Below the pieces are notes generated by a model. That model ran no database searches. It was given only the letters and a program-made list of their open reading frames with translations, and was not told the origin of the DNA. DNA of 64,000 bases from Winogradskyella tangerina (GTDB taxonomy: Bacteria; Bacteroidota; Bacteroidia; Flavobacteriales; Flavobacteriaceae): the NCBI RefSeq assembly GCF_003260205.1, contig NZ_QERF01000003.1, positions 186,001 to 250,000 of the forward strand, given 5' to 3'. Position numbers and translations under genes: made by a program. Of this stretch, positions 8,018 through 16,198 are shown in pieces (positions within the stretch are counted from its first letter, which is position 1; every line of letters begins with the position of its first letter).

Positions 8018-10255
8018 CTAGATCGACTGCGCCTCGGCTACCAATAATTCGTTTTTATCCTCTAGGGCCTTTGAGATAAATGCGTCTATGGCATCATTGC
8101 GTTCTAGGCCATTATTGAGTAGTTCTTTCAACGAAATCATTACGGCAATGCGAGTGCCTGCTTTTTTTACAGCAGTGCCAAATAAAGGCTCTAAATCCTC
8201 ATAGCTCACTTCGGTAGCAAGCTGCTGAATTTCGGCTTTTGCCTTTGCTTGTTTTTCAGCGGGTAAATTGGTGTATTTCTTACCTAATTGCTGAATTACA
8301 CTTATTGCGGGACGCTTTTGCTGAGGTTGCTTTGGTTTGTTTTGAGAATTGTTGTTCTGAGGTTTCGGCTTTTGCTTTGACCAATTATCACGCAAACCAA
8401 CTGTTTTATTAAAGATTAGCTTGCTCGAAGTTGAGTCTTCATCAACCACAAAGTAACCCAGGCGCTGAAACTGAAACCGCTCTCCTACTTTAGCATCTTC
8501 TAAACTAGGTTCTAGATAACCTGTTCTCACTTTCAAAGAATTTGGATTTAAAAACTCTATAAAATCTTTATCCTTGTCGCTATCTGGAGCTTCGTGCATA
8601 AACAAACGATCATACTCTCTTATTTCCGCTGTTATTGCATGTTTAATAGACACCCAGTGCAGCGTTCCTTTAACCTTTTTAGAAGTATCTGTATCGTAGG
8701 TACAGTGTATTTCTGTGATATTGCCGTCTGCATCCTTAACAACGTTGTGTGCTTTGATAATATAGGCGTTCTTCAAGCGTACTTCGCCACCAAGTTTAAG
8801 TCTGAAAAACTTATTTCCAGCCTCTTCTTTGAAGTCTTCCTTTTCGATATATAATTCTCTTGAAAACGGAACTTCTCTATACCCAGCTGAGTCATCTTCC
8901 TGATTGTTCTCAGCCTGTAACCATTCTTCTTTATCTTCAGGATAATTGGTAATCACCACCTTCACTGGATCTAGAACCGCCATAACACGATTGGCAGTTT
9001 TATTAAGATCTTCTCGAATACAAAATTCCAGAAGGGAAACATCGATAACATTTTCGCGCTTAGCGACACCAACCTTTTTAATAAACTCACGAATAGAGCT
9101 TGGTGTGTAACCGCGACGTCGCAATCCTGATATGGTTGGCATCCGTGGATCATCCCATCCAAAAACTATACCCTGTTTTACTAAACGCAATAGATTACGC
9201 TTACTCATAATAGTGTAGCTTAGGTTGAGTCGGGCAAATTCGCGTTGTTTTGGTCTTATATTTCTACCCTTATAATTTGAGTTTATTAAAAGATGTACAT
9301 CGTCAGCAAAACTTCTCATATCCGAGCTATGAATAATTATTTTTGCTCTTTTTTCTCCTACCCCCCTAATGGACTTTAAAGGTTTTATTTTCTGATAATT
9401 GATTGCATTAATTATTTCAAGATCAGAAAGGTGCGAAATTACTTTTAAAGCAGTTTCTTTACCCACCCCATGTGTTTTTAACAACGCGTTAAAAGATTTT
9501 TCTCTGTCATACATAAAAACGTGGTCTCTAAACCAATTATACAACTTACGATGTGGCTTAAACTCAAGAGAACATAAGGAGTGTGAAATTTGCTCGATAT
9601 AATCACTTTCGCCGTGTGTCCAATCGTACATAGGATAAATGCACCACTTATCTCCAGTTCTGAAATGGTGAGCATAGAGAATTCGATACATAATCGGATC
9701 TCTCATAAGCATGTTAGGATCTGCCATGTCGATCTTAGCGCGAAGCACATGTGTGCCAGCTGGGAATTCACCAGCTTTCATACGTTGGAAAAGATCGAGA
9801 TTCTCTTCAATGCTTCGATCTCTATAAGGACTGTTGGTTCCTACTTGCGTAGGCGTACCTTTTTGTTCAGCCATTTCCTCAGAAGTCTGACTGTCTACAT
9901 AGGCTTTTCCGTCCTCAATGAGTTGTAAAGCCCAATTGTACAATTCATCGAAATAGTCTGAAGAATACAGCTCATTCGCCCATTTATAGCCCATCCAGGC
10001 AATATCGCGTTTTATAGCGTCTACATACTCTTGTTCTTCCTTAGCCGGATTGGTGTCATCAAACCTTAGGTTGACTGGTGCATTGTATTTTTCACCTAGA
10101 CCAAAACTTATTCCAATGGCTTTGGTGTGCCCAATATGAAGGTAGCCATTTGGTTCTGGTGGAAAACGAAAACGGAGTTTTTCCTTAGGTAAACCATTCG
10201 CTAAATCTTCTTCTATAATTTGCTCTATAAAATTGAGAGGTGTGTACTCTGACAT
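8018..10255 (-). CDS. glnS: Glutaminyl-tRNA synthetase with RuvA-like insert and C-terminal extension
   Basis: GlnRS charges tRNA-Gln (class I). Visible motifs are FPPEPNGYLHIGH (31-43), FDDTNP (65-70), RPKQREFARLNLSYTIMSKR (334-353, with the MSKR loop), and GWDDPRMPTISGLRRRGY. The protein has 745 residues; a typical bacterial enzyme has about 555. Two regions explain the excess. One is an in-frame insert at about 248-333 that resembles RuvA domain II. The other is a C-terminal tail from about 625, made of a Lys/Pro/Gln/Asn-rich linker and about 90 helical residues; its relation to the YqeY domain fused to some GlnRSs is possible but unproven. The anticodon-binding barrels (about 430-620) appear intact. 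The start ATG lies 18 bp after a promoter-like element. Confidence 0.95.
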   Translation of the reverse strand: MSEYTPLNFIEQIIEEDLANGLPKEKLRFRFPPEPNGYLHIGHTKAIGISFGLGEKYNAPVNLRFDDTNPAKEEQEYVDAIKRDIAWMGYKWANELYSSDYFDELYNWALQLIEDGKAYVDSQTSEEMAEQKGTPTQVGTNSPYRDRSIEENLDLFQRMKAGEFPAGTHVLRAKIDMADPNMLMRDPIMYRILYAHHFRTGDKWCIYPMYDWTHGESDYIEQISHSLCSLEFKPHRKLYNWFRDHVFMYDREKSFNALLKTHGVGKETALKVISHLSDLEIINAINYQKIKPLKSIRGVGEKRAKIIIHSSDMRSFADDVHLLINSNYKGRNIRPKQREFARLNLSYTIMSKRNLLRLVKQGIVFGWDDPRMPTISGLRRRGYTPSSIREFIKKVGVAKRENVIDVSLLEFCIREDLNKTANRVMAVLDPVKVVITNYPEDKEEWLQAENNQEDDSAGYREVPFSRELYIEKEDFKEEAGNKFFRLKLGGEVRLKNAYIIKAHNVVKDADGNITEIHCTYDTDTSKKVKGTLHWVSIKHAITAEIREYDRLFMHEAPDSDKDKDFIEFLNPNSLKVRTGYLEPSLEDAKVGERFQFQRLGYFVVDEDSTSSKLIFNKTVGLRDNWSKQKPKPQNNNSQNKPKQPQQKRPAISVIQQLGKKYTNLPAEKQAKAKAEIQQLATEVSYEDLEPLFGTAVKKAGTRIAVMISLKELLNNGLERNDAIDAFISKALEDKNELLVAEAQSI
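9257..9514 (-). other. RuvA domain II-like (HhH)2 insertion inside GlnRS
   Basis: Residues 248-333 of GlnRS lie between WFRDHVF and RPKQREF, which are separated by only a few residues in ordinary GlnRS. The insert contains FNALLKTHGVGKETALKVI (255-273) and, after about 20 residues, LKSIRGVGEKRAKIII (293-308). The two G-V-G helix-hairpin-helix motifs, their spacing and the linking helices match the tandem HhH arrangement of RuvA domain II. All five arginine codons inside the insert are AGA or AGG, while the following 25 codons of glnS use mostly CGN. This is consistent with separate ancestry. No stop or frameshift is present. Confidence 0.8.
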
Positions 10256-10272
10256 TTCGAAAAATTAAAGAG

Positions 10273-10280
10273 CAAAATTA
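10273..10280 (-). promoter_or_regulatory. Probable glnS -7 element TAATTTTG
   Basis: On the minus strand TAATTTTG lies 17 bases upstream of the glnS ATG, at the same spacing as the gltX element. No convincing -33 TTG at 19-21 bp was seen. Confidence 0.45.
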
Positions 10281-10346
10281 CACAAATTGTAACATTAATG
10301 CACTATATGACACCTATAGAATGTGAATATCCAAAACCAAAAAACT

Positions 10347-10547
10347 ATGAATTACAGATGTCCAAAATGCGATAATACCACTTACGAAATCAGCGAAATG
10401 AGAGCTACTGGCGGTACTTTATCAAAAATATTTGATGTGCAAAACAAAAAGTTTACTTCAGTTACTTGTAAAAAGTGCACTTATACCGAGTTTTTTAAAG
10501 CTAAAACTAGCGCCATTAGTAATATTTTTGATTTTTTCACGAATTAA
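10347..10547 (+). CDS. Small zinc-ribbon protein
   Basis: This 66-residue protein starts at ATG 10347 (MNYRCPKCDNTTYEI); a GTG at 10323 would add eight unconserved residues. Two Cys-x2-Cys knuckles, CPKC at residues 5-8 and CKKC near 44-47, form a zinc ribbon of the predicted nucleic-acid-binding type (COG3478-like). They are separated by the family-like region TGGTLSKIFDVQNKKFTSVT. The C-terminus is a hydrophobic ISNIFDFFTN. The specific role is unknown. It is followed at once by a REP-like hairpin and then folB. Confidence 0.8.
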   Translation: MNYRCPKCDNTTYEISEMRATGGTLSKIFDVQNKKFTSVTCKKCTYTEFFKAKTSAISNIFDFFTN

Positions 10548-10549
10548 AG

Positions 10550-10574
10550 ATTCCTGCTTTCGCAGGAATGACAG
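10550..10574. repeat. REP-like palindrome, possible terminator
   Basis: TTCCTGC (10551-10557) and GCAGGAA (10562-10568) form a 7-bp stem with a TTTC loop, followed by TGACAG. The sequence resembles dispersed hairpins common in bacterial genomes. It lies 3 bp after the zinc-ribbon stop codon and lacks a U-run, so it may act as a weak terminator or mRNA stabiliser. Confidence 0.6.
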
Positions 10575-10592
10575 AAGGGTTATTTTTGCATT

Positions 10593-10955
10593 ATGGGAAT
10601 AATTAAGGTTGAAAACATTAGGGTATACGCACACCATGGCTGTTTAAAAGAAGAGACCATAATTGGGAGTGATTATCGTGTAGATGTAGAAGTTAAAGCT
10701 GACCTATCAACGTCCGCAAACACCGATGAACTCAATGACACGGTAGATTACGTGTTTTTAAACCGCGTGGTTCGTGAGGAAATGGCCATACCTTCAAAAC
10801 TATTAGAAACTGTAGCGCAACGCATTCTAAATCGTTTCTTTAATGAGGATCAATTAATTCAAAAAGCAACTGTTTCTGTGAGTAAAATTAATCCACCAAT
10901 TGGTGGTGATGTGGAAATGGTAACTATAGTCCTTTCCGAAGAACGAAAAAACTAA
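10593..10955 (+). CDS. folB: Dihydroneopterin aldolase
   Basis: FolB splits 7,8-dihydroneopterin to 6-hydroxymethyl-dihydropterin and glycolaldehyde in folate synthesis. The 120-residue length is normal. Family features are the start IKVENIRVYAHHGCLKEE, the TVDYVFLNRVVREEM segment, SKLLETVAQRILNRFF in which Leu-Glu-Thr binds the pterin, and the final VSVSKINPPIGGDVEMVTIVL with the conserved K-x-N-P-P motif. The enzyme is an octamer of tunnelling fold. It stands alone here, upstream of tRNA-Cys, without other folate genes. A TATTTTTG sequence sits only 5 bp before the ATG, so transcription could start almost leaderless. Confidence 0.93.
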   Translation: MGIIKVENIRVYAHHGCLKEETIIGSDYRVDVEVKADLSTSANTDELNDTVDYVFLNRVVREEMAIPSKLLETVAQRILNRFFNEDQLIQKATVSVSKINPPIGGDVEMVTIVLSEERKN

Positions 10956-10985
10956 GCCTATATAGGGTAAAACGTATATAATTTA

Positions 10986-10993
10986 TATATTTG
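10986..10993 (+). promoter_or_regulatory. Probable tRNA-Cys -7 element TATATTTG
   Basis: TATATTTG fits the Bacteroidota TAnnTTTG box and lies 12 bp upstream of the mature tRNA-Cys 5' end. Confidence 0.5.
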
Positions 10994-11005
10994 CCCTCTC
11001 AATAA

Positions 11006-11076
11006 GGTGTCGTGGCCGAGTGGCTAGGCAGTGGTCTGCAACACCATCTACAGCGGTTCGAATCCGCTCGACACCT
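11006..11076 (+). tRNA. tRNA-Cys (GCA)
   Basis: The acceptor strands GGTGTCG (11006-11012) and CGACACC (11069-11075) pair fully. The D-arm is GCCGAGTGGCTAGGC, the anticodon loop is TCTGCAACA with GCA, the T-arm loop is GTTCGAATC, and the discriminator is T as expected for Cys. The CCA end is not encoded. Confidence 0.95.
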
Positions 11077-11081
11077 CAAGA

Positions 11082-11108
11082 AACCTTCAACATAAGTTGG
11101 GGGTTTTT
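11082..11108 (+). terminator. Terminator after tRNA-Cys
   Basis: ACCTTCAAC and GTTGGGGGT pair (with G-T pairs) around ATAA and are followed by a T-run. It also lies at the 3' end of the convergent LysE gene. Confidence 0.65.
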
Positions 11109-11111
11109 TAT

Positions 11112-11804
11112 TTAATGTGTGTCTTTAATCGGATTTACTTTATCGATCTGCTCTTTGCCTTTTTCATAAAGATCAGGAAACAATCCTTGTGTTAGAAGTA
11201 ATAAACCAAACCCTAGAATTACTAGTGCAACGATCTTTTTGGTTTTAAAAATTCGCCTTGGTGTAAGTTTACTTTTAAGTCGCTTAGCTGCCGCAATCTT
11301 GAAAAGATCACAAACAAAATAAGAAACAAGCATTGTAACGATAAATACAGAAACACCGTTATCGGAGGTGGTTAGTGAAGTACCAAGTACAATGAAGCCC
11401 AACCAACCTAACAGAACTCCAATGTTTATGAAGTTGAGTAAAAATCCTTTCACAAAAAGTTTACCGTAATCTTTCTTTGGGAGTTTAATACTATGGTGCT
11501 CTCTAACTATAGAGCGAAATGATTTCGACACCTTAATAAAGGAAATAATTCCGTAAACCACGAGAAGTACGCCACCAAACACCAAAAGTTTTGGATCATC
11601 TTTGATTTTATCGAGCAATGTATCGGTGCTCATAAAAATCAGAAGAATAAAAACAATATCTGCAAGAATAACACCTAGATCAAAAATCAAGGCGCTGGTA
11701 AAGCCTTTTGTCGCACTGGTTTCTAGTAATACAAAAAAAACCGGACCAATAGTAAAGGCTAAAATAATCCCAAATGGAATAGCTGTTAAGATATCATCTA
11801 ACAT
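11112..11804 (-). CDS. LysE family amino-acid/threonine exporter
   Basis: This 230-residue inner-membrane protein starts at the ATG at 11802-11804 (MLDDILTAIPFGIILAFTIGP); a TTG seven codons upstream is less likely. It has about six hydrophobic segments and the LysE/RhtB N-terminal motif F-G-I-I-L-A-F-T-I-G-P-V-F. The family exports amino acids or similar metabolites by proton antiport. The substrate cannot be read. The C-terminal part is basic (RLKSKLTPRRIFKTKKI) before the last membrane segment and a soluble tail. It stands alone. Confidence 0.85.
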   Translation of the reverse strand: MLDDILTAIPFGIILAFTIGPVFFVLLETSATKGFTSALIFDLGVILADIVFILLIFMSTDTLLDKIKDDPKLLVFGGVLLVVYGIISFIKVSKSFRSIVREHHSIKLPKKDYGKLFVKGFLLNFINIGVLLGWLGFIVLGTSLTTSDNGVSVFIVTMLVSYFVCDLFKIAAAKRLKSKLTPRRIFKTKKIVALVILGFGLLLLTQGLFPDLYEKGKEQIDKVNPIKDTH

Positions 11805-11846
11805 GTAAACTTGCGGTTTACACAAATGTAGTAAACTGAAAGGAAT

Positions 11847-12518
11847 TTACATACGTTTAATTCTACCGCCGAGGACACGACTTTCGTCTACCAGTTTTGG
11901 TTTTCCGTAGATAAAAACATCACCACCAGCTTTGATTCTAACATCTACGTATTCCGTAGCGTTAACATAAGCTTCTCCCCCAGCATTAATACTCACCTCT
12001 GTGTCTTCAGTTACGAGGTCTTCACCATTAAAAATGCCTCCGGTATAAATTGAGATATCTTGGTTTTTTGAGGTCCCGGTGACATTAATAATTCCACCGG
12101 TAACAGCTCTAATGTTGGCATAATTGGTTTTTAATTCGGCTGTGATCTCTCCACCTTCCTGAGTTTTTAGATCGATTTCGAATTGCTTTATAGGATCTTC
12201 AACTGTAACATTAGCACCTTCGTTAGCATCAATGACTTCAACAGAAGTGTAATGAAGAATAACAACTGTATCGTTACCATCGTAACTTTCTTCAAGCTTC
12301 ATTCTAATTTTAAGCTTTCCGTTTTTATTAATCACTTGCACATCCTTCCTGTTTTTACCAGAGATGGTTACTTTATTTTCGTCGGATTTCTTCATTTTAA
12401 GGTTAATGAGATCATAAACCTTAACGGTCTTAAATTCACCGATAGATTTTTCAATAGTTTGCTGTGCGTTGATGTTAAAGCTCACGGCTATAACAAGCAG
12501 AATAAGTATATTTTTCAT
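11847..12518 (-). CDS. Head-GIN domain (DUF2807) exported protein
   Basis: This 223-residue protein has a signal peptide (MKNILILLVIAVSFNINAQ). It is followed by the right-handed beta-helix repeats of the head-GIN/DUF2807 family: I-x-G-x-N-R-K-D-V, a central series of A-x-x-x-G-G-x-I strands (LKTNYANIRAVTGGIINVTG) and the ending KAGGDVFIYGKPKLVDESRV. The mature protein should be periplasmic or on the outer membrane. Functions in the family are unproven; adhesin-like structure is only a fold analogy. It precedes a YbjQ gene in the same direction. Confidence 0.87.
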   Translation of the reverse strand: MKNILILLVIAVSFNINAQQTIEKSIGEFKTVKVYDLINLKMKKSDENKVTISGKNRKDVQVINKNGKLKIRMKLEESYDGNDTVVILHYTSVEVIDANEGANVTVEDPIKQFEIDLKTQEGGEITAELKTNYANIRAVTGGIINVTGTSKNQDISIYTGGIFNGEDLVTEDTEVSINAGGEAYVNATEYVDVRIKAGGDVFIYGKPKLVDESRVLGGRIKRM

Positions 12519-12546
12519 GGATAATTAATGTTATGATTAATTTAAT

Positions 12547-12846
12547 TTAAGCTGCAACTTTTACTGCGGTTCCGGTGACCGAAACCATGGCATAATTATG
12601 CGTTGTAAGTTCTATTTCAACTTTAATACCAACGACCGCATTTGCATTTAATTGCTTTGCATTTTCACGTAATTGCTGAAATGCTTTTTCTTTCACTTTA
12701 TCAATACTATCTCTAACCGCACTAAAGTATTTAGACATACTAAAGCCCATGGCTAATTTTTCTTCATTGATAGCAACACCAGTAACGATCCCTAAATAAT
12801 CGACGATCTTAAAGTTTTCTATAGAATTTGTTGTTGTTAATATCAT
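12547..12846 (-). CDS. YbjQ/DUF74 family pentameric protein
   Basis: This 99-residue protein matches the YbjQ (UPF0145) family. Matching features are the N-terminal LTTTNSIENFKIVDYLGIVTG, a central helix with RDSIDKVKEKAFQQLRENAKQLNANAVVGIK, and the terminal beta strand MVSVTGTAVKV. Family members form pentamers and are sometimes called heavy-metal-binding domain proteins, though metal binding is weakly supported. Length is normal. It is 33 bp downstream of rnr on the same strand and may be co-transcribed with it. Confidence 0.9.
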   Translation of the reverse strand: MILTTTNSIENFKIVDYLGIVTGVAINEEKLAMGFSMSKYFSAVRDSIDKVKEKAFQQLRENAKQLNANAVVGIKVEIELTTHNYAMVSVTGTAVKVAA

Positions 12847-12879
12847 AGTAAAATTTTGGTTGTATTTTGAATTACAAAT

Positions 12880-15123
12880 TTAATCTTCTGAAACTGCCTT
12901 TCCAACTAAGTAAAAGTCTAAATGTTTTTTAACTAAATCTGTTGATTTCACTTTTACTATTACCTCATCTCCAAGCTGATACATTTGGTGTGTATTTCTA
13001 CCGATCATTGCGTAATGTGTCTCATCAAAATCATAAGTGTCATCTTTCATATCACGAAGGCTCACCATACCTTCACATTTATTCGAAATAATTTCAACAT
13101 AAATGCCCCAATCTGTAACTCCCGAAATAACACCTAAAAATTCTTCATCCTGGTGATCTTGCATGAACCTGATCTGCATGTATTTGATGGAGTCGCGCTC
13201 TGCTTTGGTTGCGAGATATTCCATATTGCTAGAATGTTTACATTTTTCTTCGTAGATCTCCTCACTAACAGATTTTCCACCATCTAAATAGTGCTGCAAT
13301 AAACGATGAGCCATCACATCAGGATAACGTCTAATTGGTGATGTAAAGTGACTGTAATAATCGAAAGCCAATCCGTAATGCCCAATATTTTGGGTAGTAT
13401 ACTCGGCCTTAGCCATGGTTCGAATCGCTAAGGTGTCGACTAGATTTTGTTCCTTTTTACCAACGACATCAGTTAATAATTTATTTAAGGATGATGAGAT
13501 ACTCTTTCTGTCTTTAAAAGTAAGCTTATGCCCAAAGCGCCCCACAACTGTTTGTAGTTGTGCTAATTTGGCTTCGTCGGGTTCATCATGCACTCGATAT
13601 ACAAAGGTTTTTTTTGGATTTTGTTTTCCAATAAACTCTGATACTTTTTTATTCGCTAACAACATAAATTCCTCAATGAGTTTATTAGCGTCTTTACTGG
13701 TTTTAAAGAATACACCAGTTGGATTAGCGTCTTCATCTAGATTGAATTTTACTTCAACCTTATCAAATGAAATTGCTCCAGAGCCCATACGTTTTCTACG
13801 CATTTTCTTTGCAAGACGATCTAAAACCAATACCGCTTCTGCAATTTCTGGCTTTGTTTTGTATACTTTTCCTGTTAGAGATACATCTTGCGGAATTGTT
13901 GTATTTAGTTGAGATCCATCGACGGTACTCAGCGTTACATCTGGATTATTTTCAATTATTGATTGTGCTTCTTCGTATGCAAAGCGCGCATCAGAATAAG
14001 TCACTGTTCTGCCGAACCATTGGTGTTTAATTTCTGCTTTATCATTCATTTGAAACACCGCTGAAAACGTATACTTTTCTTCGTGTGGCCTTAATGAACA
14101 TGCTCCGTTTGATAATATTTCAGGAAGCATAGGAACGACGCGATCCACGAGGTAGATTGATGTTGCTCGCTCGTAAGCTTCGTCATCTAAAACTGTTCCA
14201 GGTTCAAGATAATGTGAAACATCGGCAATATGAATTCCGATCTCATATAAACCATTATCTAAAACTTTATAGGATAAAGCGTCATCAAAATCTTTTGCAT
14301 CTTTCGGGTCAATGGTAAAGGTTAGATCTTTACGCATATCGCGGCGCCTTGCTATTTCAGCTTCGGTAATAGAGGTATCTAGCTTATTTGCATACTGTTC
14401 AACTTCGTATGGAAATTCGTATGGAAGACCATATTCAGCTAGAATAGAATGAATTTCTGTACTATGCTCACCAGGTTTACCAAGAACCTCAACTACTTTA
14501 CCATAAGGTGAATCGGCATTATCTGGCCAATCGGTAAGTTTAACTAAAACCTTATCACCATCTTCGGCCTTTTTAGTTTTATTAATTGGTACAAAAATAT
14601 CTTTGTACATCTTACTGCTATCCGCTACAACAAAGGCGTAGTTTTTATTCTCCTTGATGAGAATAGTACCTACATAATCACTTTTTGCACGATTTAGTAT
14701 ATTGGTAATTTCTCCTTCAATTTTACCACGTTTTCTGCGCTTGTAAGCATAAAATTCTACCTCATCACCATCTAAAGCTTTATTGATATTATTTGAAGCA
14801 ATAAAAACATCTTCTTCAAAATCATCGCTAATGATATAACCACTTCCTCGCGACGACATGTCTAATATTCCGGTGTAATAATCGGCAGTAACAATAGCCT
14901 TAAACTTTCCACGGTCTACCTGTTCAATTTCTTGTTTTGCCGCGAGCTTTGCTAAAGTTTTTATGATCTGATTACGACTACTAGCATCGTTTACACCGAT
15001 TATAGCAGCTATTTGTTTATAGTTAAAGGATTTGTTTCGTTCTTTCTTTAGTATACTTAAAATTGTATTTGTAAGGTTTGAAATCTTATTCTTTTTAGAT
15101 TTCCTTTTTTTCTTTCTTGTCAT
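12880..15123 (-). CDS. rnr: Ribonuclease R (RNase II/RNB family 3'-5' exonuclease)
   Basis: RNase R degrades structured RNA processively from the 3' end. The 747 residues include a basic N-terminal helix-turn-helix (about 1-75), two cold-shock-like OB domains (about 80-240), the RNB catalytic domain with TIDPKDAKDFDDA (magnesium-binding aspartates), VVPMLPEILSNGACSLRP, and SPIRRYPDVMAHRLL. A C-terminal S1 domain lies at about 655-745 (DEEFLGVISGVTDWGIYVEI). The length is normal for the family. The start codon borders a 640-bp non-coding gap. YbjQ and GIN genes follow in the same direction. Confidence 0.97.
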   Translation of the reverse strand: MTRKKKRKSKKNKISNLTNTILSILKKERNKSFNYKQIAAIIGVNDASSRNQIIKTLAKLAAKQEIEQVDRGKFKAIVTADYYTGILDMSSRGSGYIISDDFEEDVFIASNNINKALDGDEVEFYAYKRRKRGKIEGEITNILNRAKSDYVGTILIKENKNYAFVVADSSKMYKDIFVPINKTKKAEDGDKVLVKLTDWPDNADSPYGKVVEVLGKPGEHSTEIHSILAEYGLPYEFPYEVEQYANKLDTSITEAEIARRRDMRKDLTFTIDPKDAKDFDDALSYKVLDNGLYEIGIHIADVSHYLEPGTVLDDEAYERATSIYLVDRVVPMLPEILSNGACSLRPHEEKYTFSAVFQMNDKAEIKHQWFGRTVTYSDARFAYEEAQSIIENNPDVTLSTVDGSQLNTTIPQDVSLTGKVYKTKPEIAEAVLVLDRLAKKMRRKRMGSGAISFDKVEVKFNLDEDANPTGVFFKTSKDANKLIEEFMLLANKKVSEFIGKQNPKKTFVYRVHDEPDEAKLAQLQTVVGRFGHKLTFKDRKSISSSLNKLLTDVVGKKEQNLVDTLAIRTMAKAEYTTQNIGHYGLAFDYYSHFTSPIRRYPDVMAHRLLQHYLDGGKSVSEEIYEEKCKHSSNMEYLATKAERDSIKYMQIRFMQDHQDEEFLGVISGVTDWGIYVEIISNKCEGMVSLRDMKDDTYDFDETHYAMIGRNTHQMYQLGDEVIVKVKSTDLVKKHLDFYLVGKAVSED

Positions 15124-15763
15124 TTAATTTTTTAATCATATTCATTTCCTAAAAGTGTTAGGAATTCTTCATTTTTTTAACTTAACCAAGGTGAAGGTGA
15201 AGGTGTTAAGTTTCATACAAAACTACACTATTAAAATTTAATAATGTTTCGATAGTATTAAATAATATATAAACCAACACAAAAATTCACTTATTCACAT
15301 TTATATAATACTCTATCATTTTTCTTTTAAATTTTAAAAAAATAAATAATGGTTATTATAGTGTGTTAATAGTTAGTATAACTTTTTTAATTTTTACTTT
15401 GAAAAGATGAAATTTACAGTTAGTTACGGTTTAGTTAACATTAATTTTACATCTAAGCTATTGAAAATAAAGACATGTAATTTTATTGTAAACAACTGTT
15501 GATAACTGTTGTTAATAGAAATTACTCATATGTTTTTAATAGAAAGCTGTTAATTTCGTCTACAATGGGTATGAATAACTTCCTTGAAAAAAGTGATTAA
15601 TTAATTTTGAAATTCAATTTGAATTTTGGTTTGAAAAATATTCTGAATAATCCTAAATAAAATTTTAATTAGTTCTGAACAGTTATTAACATGTCTTTCA
15701 TAAGACTATTAACTGGATGTTATTTTCTGTAATTTTGCAGAACAAAATAAATATCTTTTTAAC
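15124..15763. other. AT-rich non-coding gap; tentative oriC candidate
   Basis: No credible gene lies in these 640 bp between the divergent rnr and rpiB. The stretch is very AT-rich and contains several 9-mers close to the DnaA-box pattern TTATNNACA. They are TTATTCACA at 15291-15299, TGTTAATAG (reverse) at 15364-15372, TGTTGATAA (reverse of TTATCAACA) at 15497-15505, TGTTAATAG at 15510-15518 and TTATTAACA at 15683-15691. Chance matches are expected in such AT-rich DNA. Most genes from 36 to 62 kb run away from this point. This is suggestive of a replication origin, not proof. Confidence 0.35.
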
Positions 15764-16198
15764 ATGACTATATCTATCGGTAACGATCACGCGGGGCCAG
15801 AATACAAAGACGCAATTGTAAAACACCTAGAAGCTAAGGGTTATACAGTTACTAATTACGGAACAAATACTTTAGATAGTGTTGATTACCCTGATTTTGT
15901 ACATCCGGTGGCTAGTGATGTTAATGATGCTAAAGTAGACTGTGGTATTTTAATTTGTGGTAGCGCAAACGGTGTGGCCATGACAGCTAATAAATATCAA
16001 AATGTGAGAGCTGGAGTTTGCTGGACGAGCGAAATCACCGAATTAACACGTCAGCATAATAATGCTAATATTATTTGTATACCAGCCAGATTCACATCGA
16101 TTCCGCAGGCTATTAAAATGGTTGATGTGTTTTTAAATACCGAATTTGAAGGAGGTCGCCATCAACGCCGTGTAGATAAAATTCCTTTATCATGTTAA
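15764..16198 (+). CDS. rpiB: Ribose-5-phosphate isomerase B
   Basis: RpiB interconverts ribose-5-phosphate and ribulose-5-phosphate in the pentose phosphate pathway. The 144 residues have the LacAB/RpiB pattern: IGNDHAGPEYKDAIVKHL at the N-terminus, NYGTNTLDSVDYPDF, the active-site cysteine region CGILICGSANGVAMTANK, and HNNANIICIPAR. Length is normal. TAATTTTG at 15730-15737 could be its -7 element. The CDF transporter starts on the base after the stop codon, so the two genes are translationally linked. Confidence 0.95.
   Translation: MTISIGNDHAGPEYKDAIVKHLEAKGYTVTNYGTNTLDSVDYPDFVHPVASDVNDAKVDCGILICGSANGVAMTANKYQNVRAGVCWTSEITELTRQHNNANIICIPARFTSIPQAIKMVDVFLNTEFEGGRHQRRVDKIPLSC

Noticed and set aside
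9257..9514. Intein in glnS
   Set aside because: No splice-junction residues or intein blocks are present. The content is instead a tandem helix-hairpin-helix domain.
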